Positions 37,131 to 46,466 of a stretch of DNA of 64,000 bases are shown piece after piece. A program made the position numbers and the translations under genes. Source of the stretch: Mariniphaga sp041684965 (GTDB lineage: Bacteria > Bacteroidota > Bacteroidia > Bacteroidales > Prolixibacteraceae); NCBI GenBank assembly GCA_041684965.1, contig JAWLGR010000020.1:21532-85531 (forward strand), in the 5' to 3' direction. Each line of letters starts with the position of its first letter. Within the stretch, counting starts at the first letter, position 1. The notes under the pieces were generated by a model that saw only the letters and a program-made list of their open reading frames with translations, did no database searches and was not told where the DNA came from.

Positions 37131-37769
37131 TTTTAGTTATTCTGTTTTAAATCTCTGTAACTTAAATACATCATTACTGATACCAACATCAGCATCAGGA
37201 TCGAAAAGATAACCATTAATATCATTATCTGTCAATTTAATTCAATATTAAAAATCAATATTGAATATATTATGAACTCAAATGTATATTTTAAATCTCA
37301 GGTTAGCCCCTCTTTCATAGAAACTTATCAAATACTAATTGTTCATAAGTAAACAATTTAAGCAGTTTGAACTAAAAATTCCTTTCGTAATCTGGGTAAG
37401 TTGATTGATGAATTGGCCAGAGGCATGTCCATGGAGAAAAATTTAAAAAAGTGAGAATACCCGACTTGCTTTAAGAATGAAGTCATGATCTGTGATTTTA
37501 AATGAACGCTTAAAAACAAAATGAATACTCAATTGCTTGACAAAACAGAATACACGTTCATTTCTTCTTTCAAACCTGAGTGGAATTTTAATAACAAAAC
37601 GTTGGGTTCTATCTTTTCTTAAAATCAAATTTTGTTATTTTCTTAAACTTATTATAAAAAATCCGGTTTATTATCTTTCAGGCCACAACTTCGAATTGAT
37701 ATAAATTACGATTTTTCCAACCTGTAGATTTAGAAGACAGCCTTTTCCAACTTTTTAATTTTTAGGTAA
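37131..37769. other. Intergenic after IS21 remnant
   Basis: AT-rich. Short plus-strand stretches such as LGKLIDELARGMSMEKNLKK (about 37395-37454) look protein-like but are not recognised. No RNA or hairpin identified. Confidence 0.3.
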
Positions 37770-38816
37770 ATGCGTATACTTACCCTTATTTTATGTGCTA
37801 TCGTACTTATCACCACAGGATTGCCGCTGATTGACTCAGCAGCATGGTGGATTAGAATATTTGATTTTCCAAGACTTCAAATTGCTGTATTAACCTTATT
37901 GGCTTTAATCCTGGCATATTTTTATGTAGATTTTAAATGGAAATACAAGCTGCCATTGATGGTAATTCTAGCAGTTTCCCTGTTCTATCAGGCACAATTT
38001 GTTGTGGTCTATACGCCCCTTTATAAAACCCAGGCAAAGGAAAGAAACAGTCCGGTTGCAGAAAACAGCTTTACCCTTCTGGTTACAAATGTGCGTATGG
38101 ACAATGAAGATAAAGAGCGTTTTCATGCGCTGGTAAAAAAGCATGATCCCGATATTCTGCTAATTAATGAACCTGATCAGATTTGGGCTGCCTCTGTCAG
38201 CAGGCTTGACGGGGATTTTCCATATTCAATCAAATATCCGCTTGACAACACCTACGGAATGATGTTACTATCAAAACTTCCGCTGACTGAAAGCGCTGTA
38301 AATTTTTTGGTAAAAGATGACATCCCGTCTATTTTTACCAAAATTACTTTGCCGTCAGGTAGCATAATTGATTTTTACGGAGTTCACCCGGAACCGCCAA
38401 AGCCGGGTACTGATACTTATGAAAGAGATACAGAATTACTTATTATCGGAAAAAAAATCAGGGATACTGATAATCCAACCATAGTGGCAGGTGACCTGAA
38501 CGATGTTGGATGGTCTGTAACTTCAAAGCTATTCAGGCAATACAGTGAGCTGGTTGACCCCCGCGAAGGGAGGGGATTGTACAATACATACAACGTTTTT
38601 TTGCCTTTGTTCCGGTATCCGCTTGATCATATTTTCTACTCCCAAGAATTTGGGCTGATAACTCTTAAGAAACTTGAAGAAATAGGATCGGACCATTTTC
38701 CTCTTCTGGTTGGTTTAAATTATGAACCGGATGGTGACAATACAGAAGAATTGGAAAAACCAGATGACGGCGAGGAAGCGGAAGTTGAAGAAAAAATTGA
38801 GGATGGTATGAAGTAA
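37770..38816 (+). CDS. Membrane endonuclease/exonuclease/phosphatase-family protein
   Basis: A 348-residue protein. Three hydrophobic segments occupy residues 1-90 and an EEP-fold catalytic domain follows (about 98-325): LLVTNVRMDN, LLINEPDQIW with the metal Glu, YGVHPEPP, VAGDLNDVGWS and GSDHFPL. The C-terminal 25 residues are acidic low complexity (DGEEAEVEEKIE). In Bacteroidota this membrane EEP arrangement is common; the substrate (nucleic acid, phospholipid or inositol phosphate) is unknown. The catalytic domain probably faces the periplasm. Confidence 0.8.
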   Translation: MRILTLILCAIVLITTGLPLIDSAAWWIRIFDFPRLQIAVLTLLALILAYFYVDFKWKYKLPLMVILAVSLFYQAQFVVVYTPLYKTQAKERNSPVAENSFTLLVTNVRMDNEDKERFHALVKKHDPDILLINEPDQIWAASVSRLDGDFPYSIKYPLDNTYGMMLLSKLPLTESAVNFLVKDDIPSIFTKITLPSGSIIDFYGVHPEPPKPGTDTYERDTELLIIGKKIRDTDNPTIVAGDLNDVGWSVTSKLFRQYSELVDPREGRGLYNTYNVFLPLFRYPLDHIFYSQEFGLITLKKLEEIGSDHFPLLVGLNYEPDGDNTEELEKPDDGEEAEVEEKIEDGMK

Positions 38817-38999
38817 AAAACTGAGGAAGTTCACCATCATGGATTGCAACCAGCACATTGTACTGCTATAATGAATATGTAAACAATAAGTAGGAGGGTA
38901 TGTTCCAATAATGAGCATCGGTACTTATAGAGGAAAGCCAGAAAAGTGGATTTACAAATATGTGTGGATCCATCAGACCATTAAAAAAAAATATTACTG

Positions 39000-41723
39000 A
39001 TGAAAGTGTTAAAGAAGATTGGAAATTTTTTTATGTATTTTTTTGGGGTGGTTATACTGTTGCTCCTGATAGTAAGTATAGCTATAGATCCAATTGCGAA
39101 GAATATAATTGAGCGGCAAGTTAATGAGGCGGACGAAAGCCAGTACACATTAAATCTGGAGGATGTCAATATTTCCTTGTTTTCGGGCAATATCATTCTG
39201 GAGGGTATAATACTGCAAACTGATACCTCAAAAGCAAGAGATGAAGAAGTACCTGTGGTTTATATGGACGCAGGTGAATTATCCGCCGAAGGAATTTCAT
39301 GGCTCAAATTTTTGCTTACAAATGAACTATATATCGACCGTATTTCACTTCTGAATATCAAGACGGAGATGAAGGTCAGGACTGAGGGAGATGACAAGGA
39401 AACAAAACCTTTTACATGGAATCAACTTGATATTTATCCTGACTTAAAGGAGCACATTGACAGAATCCGGCTGAAAGACCTGCGATTCAACCAGATTGAT
39501 CTGACGATGATAAATATTGAAAGTGCTGATACTTTATTATTCTCAGCCAGTGAGTTCAACCTGAACAGTGATGATATTCTGATAGATGCCGACAAAGTAT
39601 TTACAGATGCACGTGCCTTCTATGCCTCACAGATTGATTTGGAAGGTAAAGATATTGAAATCAAACGTTCCGGAAGTGTTGACTGGAATTTGGATTTTGA
39701 CCTTGTATATATTGACACCCGGGAAGAAGATTTGAGTCTGCTATCTGAAAATATGGTATTTTTAAACAGTGGAAATACAGTAAAAGATACCCTGATTTTT
39801 GCAGGGTACAGCAAGTTTGAATTAAATGATGTTGAACTTAATGCTTTGCGAACAGACAGTATAGCCAATATTCGTAATTTGGTTTTGCATAACCTGAATA
39901 TTTTTACCTGGCTGGATGTAGAAGAAGAACTTGAACCTGTGGAACCCGCGCAGCAAAACAACAGATCAATTGACTTATCTACTTTTAGTCTTGGAGAAAA
40001 CCTTCCTGAGTTTGTACGTCAAATCAACATAGAGGAAATTGATTTACAAAATTTTAGCTATAATCAGAATTATGAATTGGTAGTGGAAAGTTTTAATCTG
40101 AACTCTCACAACTTCAGGCTGGATAGTACGCCGGCTTTTTCTGACAACAGATTTTTGCACGCTGAACATTTTAATAGTTCAGTTCATGGAATGAAAATGA
40201 ATGATGATGCCAATTACCTGATAAACCTTCATGATTTTACTATTGATATTGAAAACGGAAAAGGAAGTATTCAGCTAAATGACCTTTCGGTAAAACCACT
40301 GCAAAATGAAACCAGTGAAACCATAATTCACTTAAACCTTCATGAATTGCTTGTGAGCCAGCTCGATGTTACTGAACTAACTTCCAAAATGTTGAAAATA
40401 GACAGCATAGCAGTTAACAACCCAAATATTAAGGCAAGTTTGGCCAAAGCACCAATAAATGAAGCAGAAGAGGCCAATGCTATCGAAAGTTTATATCCTT
40501 TTATAAGTGACTTTTTGACCAGCCTTTCAATTCGCAAGGTTGCTTTTATTAACGGAGATATAGAAGTAGAAAGATTTGGTGAACAACGCCAGGATATCCG
40601 CCTTCCTGAGGTATATGTACAGGTTTCGGACATGAATATTGCTAAGGGTAATTCGTTTGCCGGCCGTAGGGTTTTTCATGCCGATGACATAGCTGTAAGG
40701 CTGGAGAACATCAATTATTCCCTGCCTGACAATATATATAAGGCAGAATTAGCCCTGGTAAGAATGAGTACCAGAGAAAAATTTTTTAGTATCAACAACT
40801 TCTCTTATTCCTTCAACAATAACTATAAACAGTTACTGGAGGCACCTGAATCAAACCAGGTGTTTACAGTCAAAGGAAATCGTTTTTTAATAAGTAATCT
40901 GGAGTATCAGGATATTATAAAAGGCAATGGTTTTTTTGCCAGCCGGATTTTACTTGAGGGGTTGGAAACTTATGTGTATAAAGACAACAATTATCCCGAA
41001 GAAGAGCCTGATAATAAAGTATATCCAAATCCACAAGCGATGGTTATGGATATCAAAATGCCATTTTATATTGGCGAATTCAACGTGAATAATGCATCCT
41101 TAACTTTTGAAGAAATGGCTGAGGGAGGAGAGGAAGCTGGTGTATTTACTACTGATAATCTGAATGTTAGTTTGAAGAACCTGACTAACAACCGAAATAT
41201 ATTGGAAAATAACTCTGAAACATCAATAGATATCAGCACAAAACTGATGGGCGCAGGATTGCTTGAAATACAGGTAAAAATTCCAATGCTAGATACATAT
41301 CAACCTGTGCTTGTTTCAGGAAGCCTGGATACTCTGGACCTAACCAAATTAAATGATTATACGGAATTTACAACACGATTTGGAATAGAGAGCGGCACTA
41401 TTTACAAACTGCTGTGGAATTTTGAAACAAGCAATGGTACGGCTCAAGGTGAATTCGGAATGAGTTATGAAAATCTCAATATTCAATTAAGCGAGCCTGA
41501 ATCGCCTGATACTGATGGCTTCTTGAATACCGTCGGGTCATACCTGGCTAATGCGCTTGTGCTGGATGAAGATATAGCTGATGGAAAAAGTGAGAAACCG
41601 GAAACCGCAAAATTCGAAAGAGAAAAAGATGAGGAAGAAGGTTTTATTGAACATTACTTAAATTCCTTGATGGCAGGTTTTGTTGAAGTGATGGGATTCC
41701 CCCTTTCCATCATTGATCCTTAA
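39000..41723 (+). CDS. AsmA-like/DUF748-type periplasmic protein
   Basis: A 907-residue protein with one N-terminal membrane helix (about 10-30, FMYFFGVVILLLLIVSI) and a long periplasmic beta-rich region. The early motif LNLEDVNISLFSGNIILEGI resembles the repeated groove-forming strands of AsmA/TamB/DUF748 proteins, which bridge the envelope and handle phospholipids. The C-terminal part includes LLEIQVKIPMLDTYQPVLVSG and a short charged helix before FVEVMGFPLSIIDP. It follows the EEP gene by about 180 bases on the same strand. Family assignment is by pattern only. Confidence 0.65.
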   Translation: MKVLKKIGNFFMYFFGVVILLLLIVSIAIDPIAKNIIERQVNEADESQYTLNLEDVNISLFSGNIILEGIILQTDTSKARDEEVPVVYMDAGELSAEGISWLKFLLTNELYIDRISLLNIKTEMKVRTEGDDKETKPFTWNQLDIYPDLKEHIDRIRLKDLRFNQIDLTMINIESADTLLFSASEFNLNSDDILIDADKVFTDARAFYASQIDLEGKDIEIKRSGSVDWNLDFDLVYIDTREEDLSLLSENMVFLNSGNTVKDTLIFAGYSKFELNDVELNALRTDSIANIRNLVLHNLNIFTWLDVEEELEPVEPAQQNNRSIDLSTFSLGENLPEFVRQINIEEIDLQNFSYNQNYELVVESFNLNSHNFRLDSTPAFSDNRFLHAEHFNSSVHGMKMNDDANYLINLHDFTIDIENGKGSIQLNDLSVKPLQNETSETIIHLNLHELLVSQLDVTELTSKMLKIDSIAVNNPNIKASLAKAPINEAEEANAIESLYPFISDFLTSLSIRKVAFINGDIEVERFGEQRQDIRLPEVYVQVSDMNIAKGNSFAGRRVFHADDIAVRLENINYSLPDNIYKAELALVRMSTREKFFSINNFSYSFNNNYKQLLEAPESNQVFTVKGNRFLISNLEYQDIIKGNGFFASRILLEGLETYVYKDNNYPEEEPDNKVYPNPQAMVMDIKMPFYIGEFNVNNASLTFEEMAEGGEEAGVFTTDNLNVSLKNLTNNRNILENNSETSIDISTKLMGAGLLEIQVKIPMLDTYQPVLVSGSLDTLDLTKLNDYTEFTTRFGIESGTIYKLLWNFETSNGTAQGEFGMSYENLNIQLSEPESPDTDGFLNTVGSYLANALVLDEDIADGKSEKPETAKFEREKDEEEGFIEHYLNSLMAGFVEVMGFPLSIIDP

Positions 41724-41807
41724 GGAATAAATAAGTATTGGTGCCACCCTTATCTTTAGCACCAACAGCAAAAAAAGCTTCCTGATAAAACCATTGTTCT
41801 CTCCTGT

Positions 41808-42356
41808 TTAATCTACACCAAACAAATTAAAAACATCTCTTGAACCATCAAGAGTTATGGCATATTCACCTGCCGGGATTTCCGACAACTCAATTAAATA
41901 GGAACTCTGTCCATACCTAGAAGCCTCAAAAGGAATAAAATCGATGTCTAATGTGGTGGTTTGATTGAAGTTTACGGTACCTGTAACAAGAATTCTCCTT
42001 TCTTTTTTAATGTCTTTTTCCATTCTGAAAATATTAACTACCTCAACCGGATCCCTGTCGTTTTCCCTCACACGCGCTATTAAGCTAATCTTTTCCCCAC
42101 CGGCAGTCCTAACCGGGCTCTGTATGCCATTTACCATATTCATTCCTTTCCCTTTGGAAACTCCAAAAAGTGCAGCGCCTATATCTGCTTTGGAAGAAGA
42201 AGCAGCCTTTTGTTTCTCCAGTTGTTCACCTAAATCATCACTTCTAACAAGTAAGATAATCCCTGTAAATTCTGGCTCAGGTATAGAAATTTCCCTTAAT
42301 GAATAACGGTTACCTAAAAGTAATGTCACAAAAATTATAAAAAATGCTGTTTTCAT
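41808..42356 (-). CDS. Hypothetical secreted protein
   Basis: A 182-residue protein with a signal peptide (MKTAFFIIFVTLLLG). The body is beta-rich and ends GEYAITLDGSRDVFNLFGVD. Residues 50-80 contain a Gly/Lys-rich stretch (FGVSKGKGMNMVNG). I recognise no family. Its upstream region carries a GGGTATTTTATT motif shared with other genes here. Single gene, convergent with the AsmA-like gene. Confidence 0.5.
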   Translation of the reverse strand: MKTAFFIIFVTLLLGNRYSLREISIPEPEFTGIILLVRSDDLGEQLEKQKAASSSKADIGAALFGVSKGKGMNMVNGIQSPVRTAGGEKISLIARVRENDRDPVEVVNIFRMEKDIKKERRILVTGTVNFNQTTTLDIDFIPFEASRYGQSSYLIELSEIPAGEYAITLDGSRDVFNLFGVD

Positions 42357-42430
42357 TTTCCTCTATTTATGAGTTAATCGCTTATGCAGATAACAATTTA
42401 TAACAAATCGAAATAAAATACAATACTTCA

Positions 42431-42442
42431 GGGTATTTTATT
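42431..42442. promoter_or_regulatory. GGGTATTTTATT motif upstream of hypothetical secreted gene
   Basis: Lies 75 bases upstream of the minus-strand start at 42356, within an imperfect AATAC...GGTATT inverted repeat. The same core occurs at 47097-47108, 53756-53767 and 59337-59348. Candidate regulator site; unproven. Confidence 0.3.
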
Positions 42443-42521
42443 GCTTATAATTAATAAATTAACTCCCTTATCAAATTTCCCCTATAGGGTGAGGTTAGTA
42501 ATCGTTTTAAGTTCGGATACA

Positions 42522-42650
42522 TTACTTTACATTTGTGTGCTGACATTTTTCTGATACAATCCTGCTTTGTGGTATAAAACAGCACTTTTCATAAAAGTCA
42601 GGTCTGCCAACCTGGGCAAAGTTATTGCTTCCTATTATTAAATAATCCAT
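42522..42650 (-). pseudogene. MDYLxIGSN ORF, partner of the DUF4120-like gene (copy 2)
   Basis: Short minus-strand ORF of 42 codons beginning MDYLIIGSNNFAQVGRPDFY. The first 22 residues match the 20-residue ORF at 46321-46383; the rest diverges and ends early. It follows the DUF4120-like remnant by 10 bases, so the two were a gene pair. Not recognised beyond that. Confidence 0.45.
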
Positions 42651-42660
42651 AACCAATAAT

Positions 42661-42804
42661 TTAAGTTTGAATTGACCAGCCTGCTTCTTTTCTGCTGAAA
42701 GTGAGACAGAAAAAGCTGGTGTTGTTAAAGCTTTCCAGCAAGTTGTTTTCTTTGGCAAATGCTTTGATTTCAGCCAGTCTGCCGTTGGGATCATCTATAA
42801 TCAT
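42661..42804 (-). pseudogene. DUF4120-like module remnant (copy 2)
   Basis: Starts MIIDDPNGRLAEIKAFAKEN and continues LLESFNN, then jumps directly to a C-terminal TPAFSVSLSAEK / EAGWSIQT segment in two frames. The central 60-odd residues seen in copy 1 are deleted. Confidence 0.5.
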
Positions 42805-42955
42805 AATAGCAAAAAATTTAAAATATTTAGTATTGAAGTACTGTTGTATGTTGGCAGGAAAGATTTTATGTAATTTTGTTTGCGTTTTTATTTATTAAGC
42901 ATTCTACTAATGAATAGTTTACAATTTATTCCGAGTAAGTAATTTAACACAAAAT

Positions 42956-43402
42956 ATGATGAACATACCACTTAAGTGCTCTGCAGAAAAATTAATACGT
43001 TATATTTTAGGTTCAATACTTATACTCCTAGCTGTAAATGCATTTGGGGGTGGTTATTACGGTATGGCAGGAGCAAAGAATATTCCTGTCGAATGGTTGG
43101 AGGGCAGTCCGTTTTCTGATTATTTTATTCCCAGTTTATTTCTTTTTATTGTTATTGGAGGGTTAGCACTTTTTTCTGGTATCGCTGTATACAGGCAACT
43201 CCGTATAGCACGCAAAGCAACTTTTGTTTGCGGGATAATAATCCTTCTTTGGATTGCGATACAAGTGGCTATTATTGGCTACGTTTCATGGATGCAGCCA
43301 ACAACAATGGTTACAGCTTTATTAATATTGTTGCTCACCTGGCAACTTCCAAAACATGAACATCATCAAAAATCACTTGATCTCATTAAGCCTGCCGTTT
43401 GA
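42956..43402 (+). CDS. Hypothetical four-helix membrane protein
   Basis: A 148-residue integral membrane protein. Hydrophobic helices lie at about 14-32, 52-75, 85-105 and 112-130. Between the first two is GGYYGMAGAKNIPVEWLEGSPFSDYFIP. The C-terminal tail is short and His-rich (KHEHHQK). Function unknown; similar small proteins are widespread as uncharacterised membrane proteins. Confidence 0.6.
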   Translation: MMNIPLKCSAEKLIRYILGSILILLAVNAFGGGYYGMAGAKNIPVEWLEGSPFSDYFIPSLFLFIVIGGLALFSGIAVYRQLRIARKATFVCGIIILLWIAIQVAIIGYVSWMQPTTMVTALLILLLTWQLPKHEHHQKSLDLIKPAV

Positions 43403-43522
43403 TTTGTCTGTAATCATGTTTATATAAAATTTAAGATTTTAAGATTTATGGGACTGAATAGTAAAATGGAAAGGATTTGTTTTATAATAAGGAACTTGAA
43501 AACGAATAAAAATTAATTAGTC

Positions 43523-44785
43523 ATGCAAAATTATTTATTTGCTTATTTTATTGTGATTTTTAGTATTTTGTCATGTGGTTGTTCAGAACAAGAATATTTA
43601 TCTATTACCCCCAATCAATTTAAAGGAAGTGACACTGAACGAATTCAGGCAGCTGTCAATAAAGCTTCCGGGATAACCGGAAAAGTAGTCATCTCTGCCA
43701 ATAATTCCAATGGTTCTTATATTTGGTTATTGGATAGTGCTATATTATTGCCGAGCAATATAAAAATCATCCTTGAAAATTGCACAATTCAATTATCTGA
43801 TAGGTGCAGAGATAATATGTTTCGTAGTGATAATGTTGGAATGGGTATTACTGAGCCTGAGTGGAATAATAACATTAGTATAATAGGAATGGGTGATGTA
43901 TTATTAAAAGGGGCTGATAATCCTCGGGCTACTGGAGACGGTAACAAAAAACTTAGTTTAATTCCTGATAAAGAAATAGAAGAAACCGGCAACTGGAGGA
44001 TTACATATGGAACAGATGCTGGTAAAGAAGGAGTAAAACAGACAGGTGATTGGCGTAATATTATGATTCTTATGGCTTATGTTGATGGGTTTCAATTAAA
44101 TAATGTTAAAATTGAAAATACTCATGCTTGGGCTGTCAGCCATGAAAGAGTTTTAAATGCTGAGCTTTCAAATATTAGAATCAATAATCCTGAAAAAAGT
44201 ATTATAGATGACAAAAAACAACTTGTAAGAAACAGAGATGGGATAAATCTCCGACATGGTTGTAAGAATTTTCGGATTGATAATATTTCAGGAAAAACAG
44301 GAGACGATTTTATTGCCTTATCAACGCTTGGTTTATTCTCTGAAAATATAGAAGGAGGAACATTGAATGGTACTATGGTAACATCCAGAAAATGGAAGGG
44401 ACCGGAAGATGATACAGAGAATATATACATTACAAATATTTTTTGCGAAAGTTCAACACGTGCTGTTGCTATCAGGGCAAACGATGCAGCCAGCATCAAT
44501 AATGTATTTATCAATGGAGTAATATTCGAAGGAGGGCACAATGCAATATTGGTTGGTGGTAGGGGATATGGGAAAGAATCCCAACCTGGAAAAATTAATA
44601 ATATTCATGCAATGAATATTATTGGTGACGGTCGTTCTTTAATACAAATTGAAGAAGCTATATCTGATTGTAGTTTCATGAATGGCCTGTACCGAGGTGA
44701 TAGAAATCAGATCACATTGTACATTATAGATAAAAATAAAACCAGGAATATTGTTACTAAAAATTTAATAAAATCGAAGTTATAA
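43523..44785 (+). CDS. GH28-like beta-helix lipoprotein
   Basis: A 420-residue lipoprotein (lipobox near Cys18, ILSCGC) with a right-handed beta-helix of the polygalacturonase (GH28) type. The start DTERIQAAVNKAS matches the pectate-lyase-superfamily cap; NRDGINLRHGCKNFRIDN and GKTGDDFIAL match the GH28 NTDG and GDD motifs. The usual GHG and RIK catalytic motifs are not evident, and Asn-Thr-Asp is Asn-Arg-Asp. It probably binds or cleaves a pectin-like or other uronate polysaccharide outside the cell. Followed by a strong hairpin at 44825. Confidence 0.75.
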   Translation: MQNYLFAYFIVIFSILSCGCSEQEYLSITPNQFKGSDTERIQAAVNKASGITGKVVISANNSNGSYIWLLDSAILLPSNIKIILENCTIQLSDRCRDNMFRSDNVGMGITEPEWNNNISIIGMGDVLLKGADNPRATGDGNKKLSLIPDKEIEETGNWRITYGTDAGKEGVKQTGDWRNIMILMAYVDGFQLNNVKIENTHAWAVSHERVLNAELSNIRINNPEKSIIDDKKQLVRNRDGINLRHGCKNFRIDNISGKTGDDFIALSTLGLFSENIEGGTLNGTMVTSRKWKGPEDDTENIYITNIFCESSTRAVAIRANDAASINNVFINGVIFEGGHNAILVGGRGYGKESQPGKINNIHAMNIIGDGRSLIQIEEAISDCSFMNGLYRGDRNQITLYIIDKNKTRNIVTKNLIKSKL

Positions 44786-44824
44786 AGAATTAATTTCATT
44801 TTTATTGTTGAGATTTTTATCATG

Positions 44825-44851
44825 AAGGCAACTGCCTGATGCAATTGCCTT
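44825..44851. terminator. Hairpin AAGGCAA...TTGCCTT
   Basis: Inverted repeat AAGGCAACTGC / GCAATTGCCTT, 40 bases after the GH28-like stop codon, followed by a weak AT run. The same hairpin occurs at 62138-62163. Likely a terminator. Confidence 0.6.
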
Positions 44852-44889
44852 ATAATTTTAAAATTAGTTTTCAATTGTTGAACTTAATC

Positions 44890-45170
44890 CTTGATGCAAC
44901 GAACACTATAACCATATCCCTAATACTGATATACCTTTTCACTGTTGAAATGAGGTGAGTATGTATCCAAATACTTTATAGCTGCGGCATCATAAAAAAA
45001 ATATTCAGTAGTGCTCCACCAGGCACCTTAATATCCAATTTCTTCGAATAAATCATTAGCGTGGAGACAAAAGCACCTGGAAGTGCTGAAAACCCACTTA
45101 TATTATTTAGAAATAAGTTATTGCCAATAGCACCAGTGGGGGCAGGTGAAATCCAAAGTATATAGCTGCC
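44890..45170 (-). pseudogene. FISUMP-domain protein remnant
   Basis: Minus-strand reading gives GNNLFLNNISGFSALPGAFV, then GAWWSTTEYFFYDA, then GYGYSVRCIKD and a stop. This is the C-terminal part of a FISUMP domain (GFSALPGGYR, WWSSTE, SVRCIK), the same domain as in the two large genes at 48621 and 50536. Frames shift between the segments, and no upstream part is visible. Confidence 0.65.
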
Positions 45171-45236
45171 ATTGATTTAGCAGAACAAATATAAAACCAT
45201 CATATAGAACCAGCTTTCCCTCAGTGTGCCCTTTAA

Positions 45237-45338
45237 CTTAATGTATTCCAACCTGGAATAAGTTTCATTGAAACTTTCCAGCAAGTCGTGTTCTTTGGCA
45301 CAGGTTCTGATCTCATCAAGCCTGCGATTTGAGTGGTA
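45237..45338 (-). pseudogene. DUF4120-like module remnant (copy 3)
   Basis: Minus-strand reading NRRLDEIRTCAKEHDLLESF then NETYSRLEY matches the N-terminal part of the module (NGRLAEIKAFAKENNLLE). No start or C-terminal half. It lies directly upstream of the FISUMP remnant on the same strand. Confidence 0.5.
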
Positions 45339-45538
45339 TATTATCCTTTTAAATTTGAGATTTTACAATTCAAAGGGCTGATTTAGAGAAAGTTTTTAAA
45401 ATTTTAGTTAACTGTTCAGTATAAAATGATTAACTTTCATAATTTCTAAGAGATATTCGTGTGAACTTACATCAATTTAATGGGCAGGTTTAAGAACAAC
45501 AGACAACAGAAAAACCGAATTCCTACATTGACACGTCT

Positions 45539-45556
45539 TAACAGTTAGAACTGTTA
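45539..45556. promoter_or_regulatory. Perfect 18-base palindrome
   Basis: TAACAGTT-AG-AACTGTTA lies 90 bases upstream of the membrane-protein gene at 45646. Candidate operator or small hairpin. Confidence 0.35.
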
Positions 45557-45645
45557 TAAAGCTTATTTTTACAAATGGAGACTAGCGACCATTTTAAAAA
45601 ACGGGGTACTGAAAAACCAGATGAGTAAGAAAAAAATAAATAGTC

Positions 45646-46041
45646 ATGAAAACAATAGTATTTTGGTTTTATTTTTTGGCATCAATTTTAGGTATTGTTT
45701 CTATAGTGCTTCCAATATTTTTTCTGCCAAATTTAAAACAGTACGATTCTCCATTGTTTCCCCTGATTAGGACCGGAATTGAAGGAATTTCAATTTGGAG
45801 TTTTGTCCTGTTACTTTTAAGCGGTTTTGGTATGAAATTATTGAGTAAGTTAACAAGTTGGAAAATTGGTTTAGCTACGATGGCACTTTTCCCTATATTG
45901 GCAATTTTTGAAATGTTTGTTGATTCATCATCGCACAATTTGTTCCCAATTGAATTCATTTTCTACGCTATATATGCTGTTCCTGCAATAATTGGAGCAT
46001 CCATTGCACAAAGATTTCAAAAGGATATTGTGAAAAATTAA
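45646..46041 (+). CDS. Hypothetical four-helix membrane protein
   Basis: A 131-residue protein with four predicted membrane helices (about 5-27, 45-65, 72-92 and 100-121), separated by short loops. The first ends at FFLPNLKQYDSP, and the C-terminal tail is short and basic (QRFQKDIVKN). No family recognised. It stands alone between a palindrome upstream and an A8-CCAGCCCA motif downstream (46097-46112) that recurs at 61914. Confidence 0.55.
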   Translation: MKTIVFWFYFLASILGIVSIVLPIFFLPNLKQYDSPLFPLIRTGIEGISIWSFVLLLLSGFGMKLLSKLTSWKIGLATMALFPILAIFEMFVDSSSHNLFPIEFIFYAIYAVPAIIGASIAQRFQKDIVKN

Positions 46042-46320
46042 TTTTCTTTTCCATAGCTCATTTGGCTGATAGTGAAGCAAAACCAAGAAAATTGAATAAA
46101 AAAAACCAGCCCATAACAATTTAGTAATTAAGGCACAGTTGAGCCCTAAAAAATATCATTTAAGTTTATTCTAACCGGTGACCTCTTGACTGCCAGATTC
46201 ATGCATAAATGAAAATCATTTCGTTTAATTTTAAGCAAAAAGTTATTCGATGAAAACCAAAGGAAATTAAAGAGAGGGATACAAATATTCTATCAGCACC
46301 CTCATCTCCACCTTGTTGTA

Positions 46321-46383
46321 TTAATAGAAGTCCTGGCTGCCAACCTGGGCAAATCGGTTGCTTCCAATGTTCAGATAGTTCAT
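46321..46383 (-). pseudogene. MNYLxIGSN ORF remnant (copy 4 partner)
   Basis: Minus-strand ORF MNYLNIGSNRFAQVGSQDFY then stop. It matches the start of the ORF at 42522-42650 and again sits just after a DUF4120-like C-terminus. Confidence 0.45.
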
Positions 46384-46392
46384 AATTTTATT

Positions 46393-46455
46393 TTAAGTAT
46401 GAATTGACCAGCCTGTTTTCTTGTCACTAGAAAGAGATACAGACAATGTAGGTAC
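46393..46455 (-). pseudogene. DUF4120-like module remnant (copy 4)
   Basis: Minus-strand reading VPTLSVSLSSDKKTGWSIHT and a stop, the C-terminal end of the module; GWSIHT is the DUF4120-type terminus. The upstream part is replaced by the LuxR remnant, whose sequence begins immediately next to it. Confidence 0.5.
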
Positions 46456-46466
46456 TTTTCCTAATA

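Noticed and set aside
37443..37628. 61-codon minus-strand ORF near the IS21 remnant
   Set aside because: No match to known proteins; could equally be noise in AT-rich DNA.
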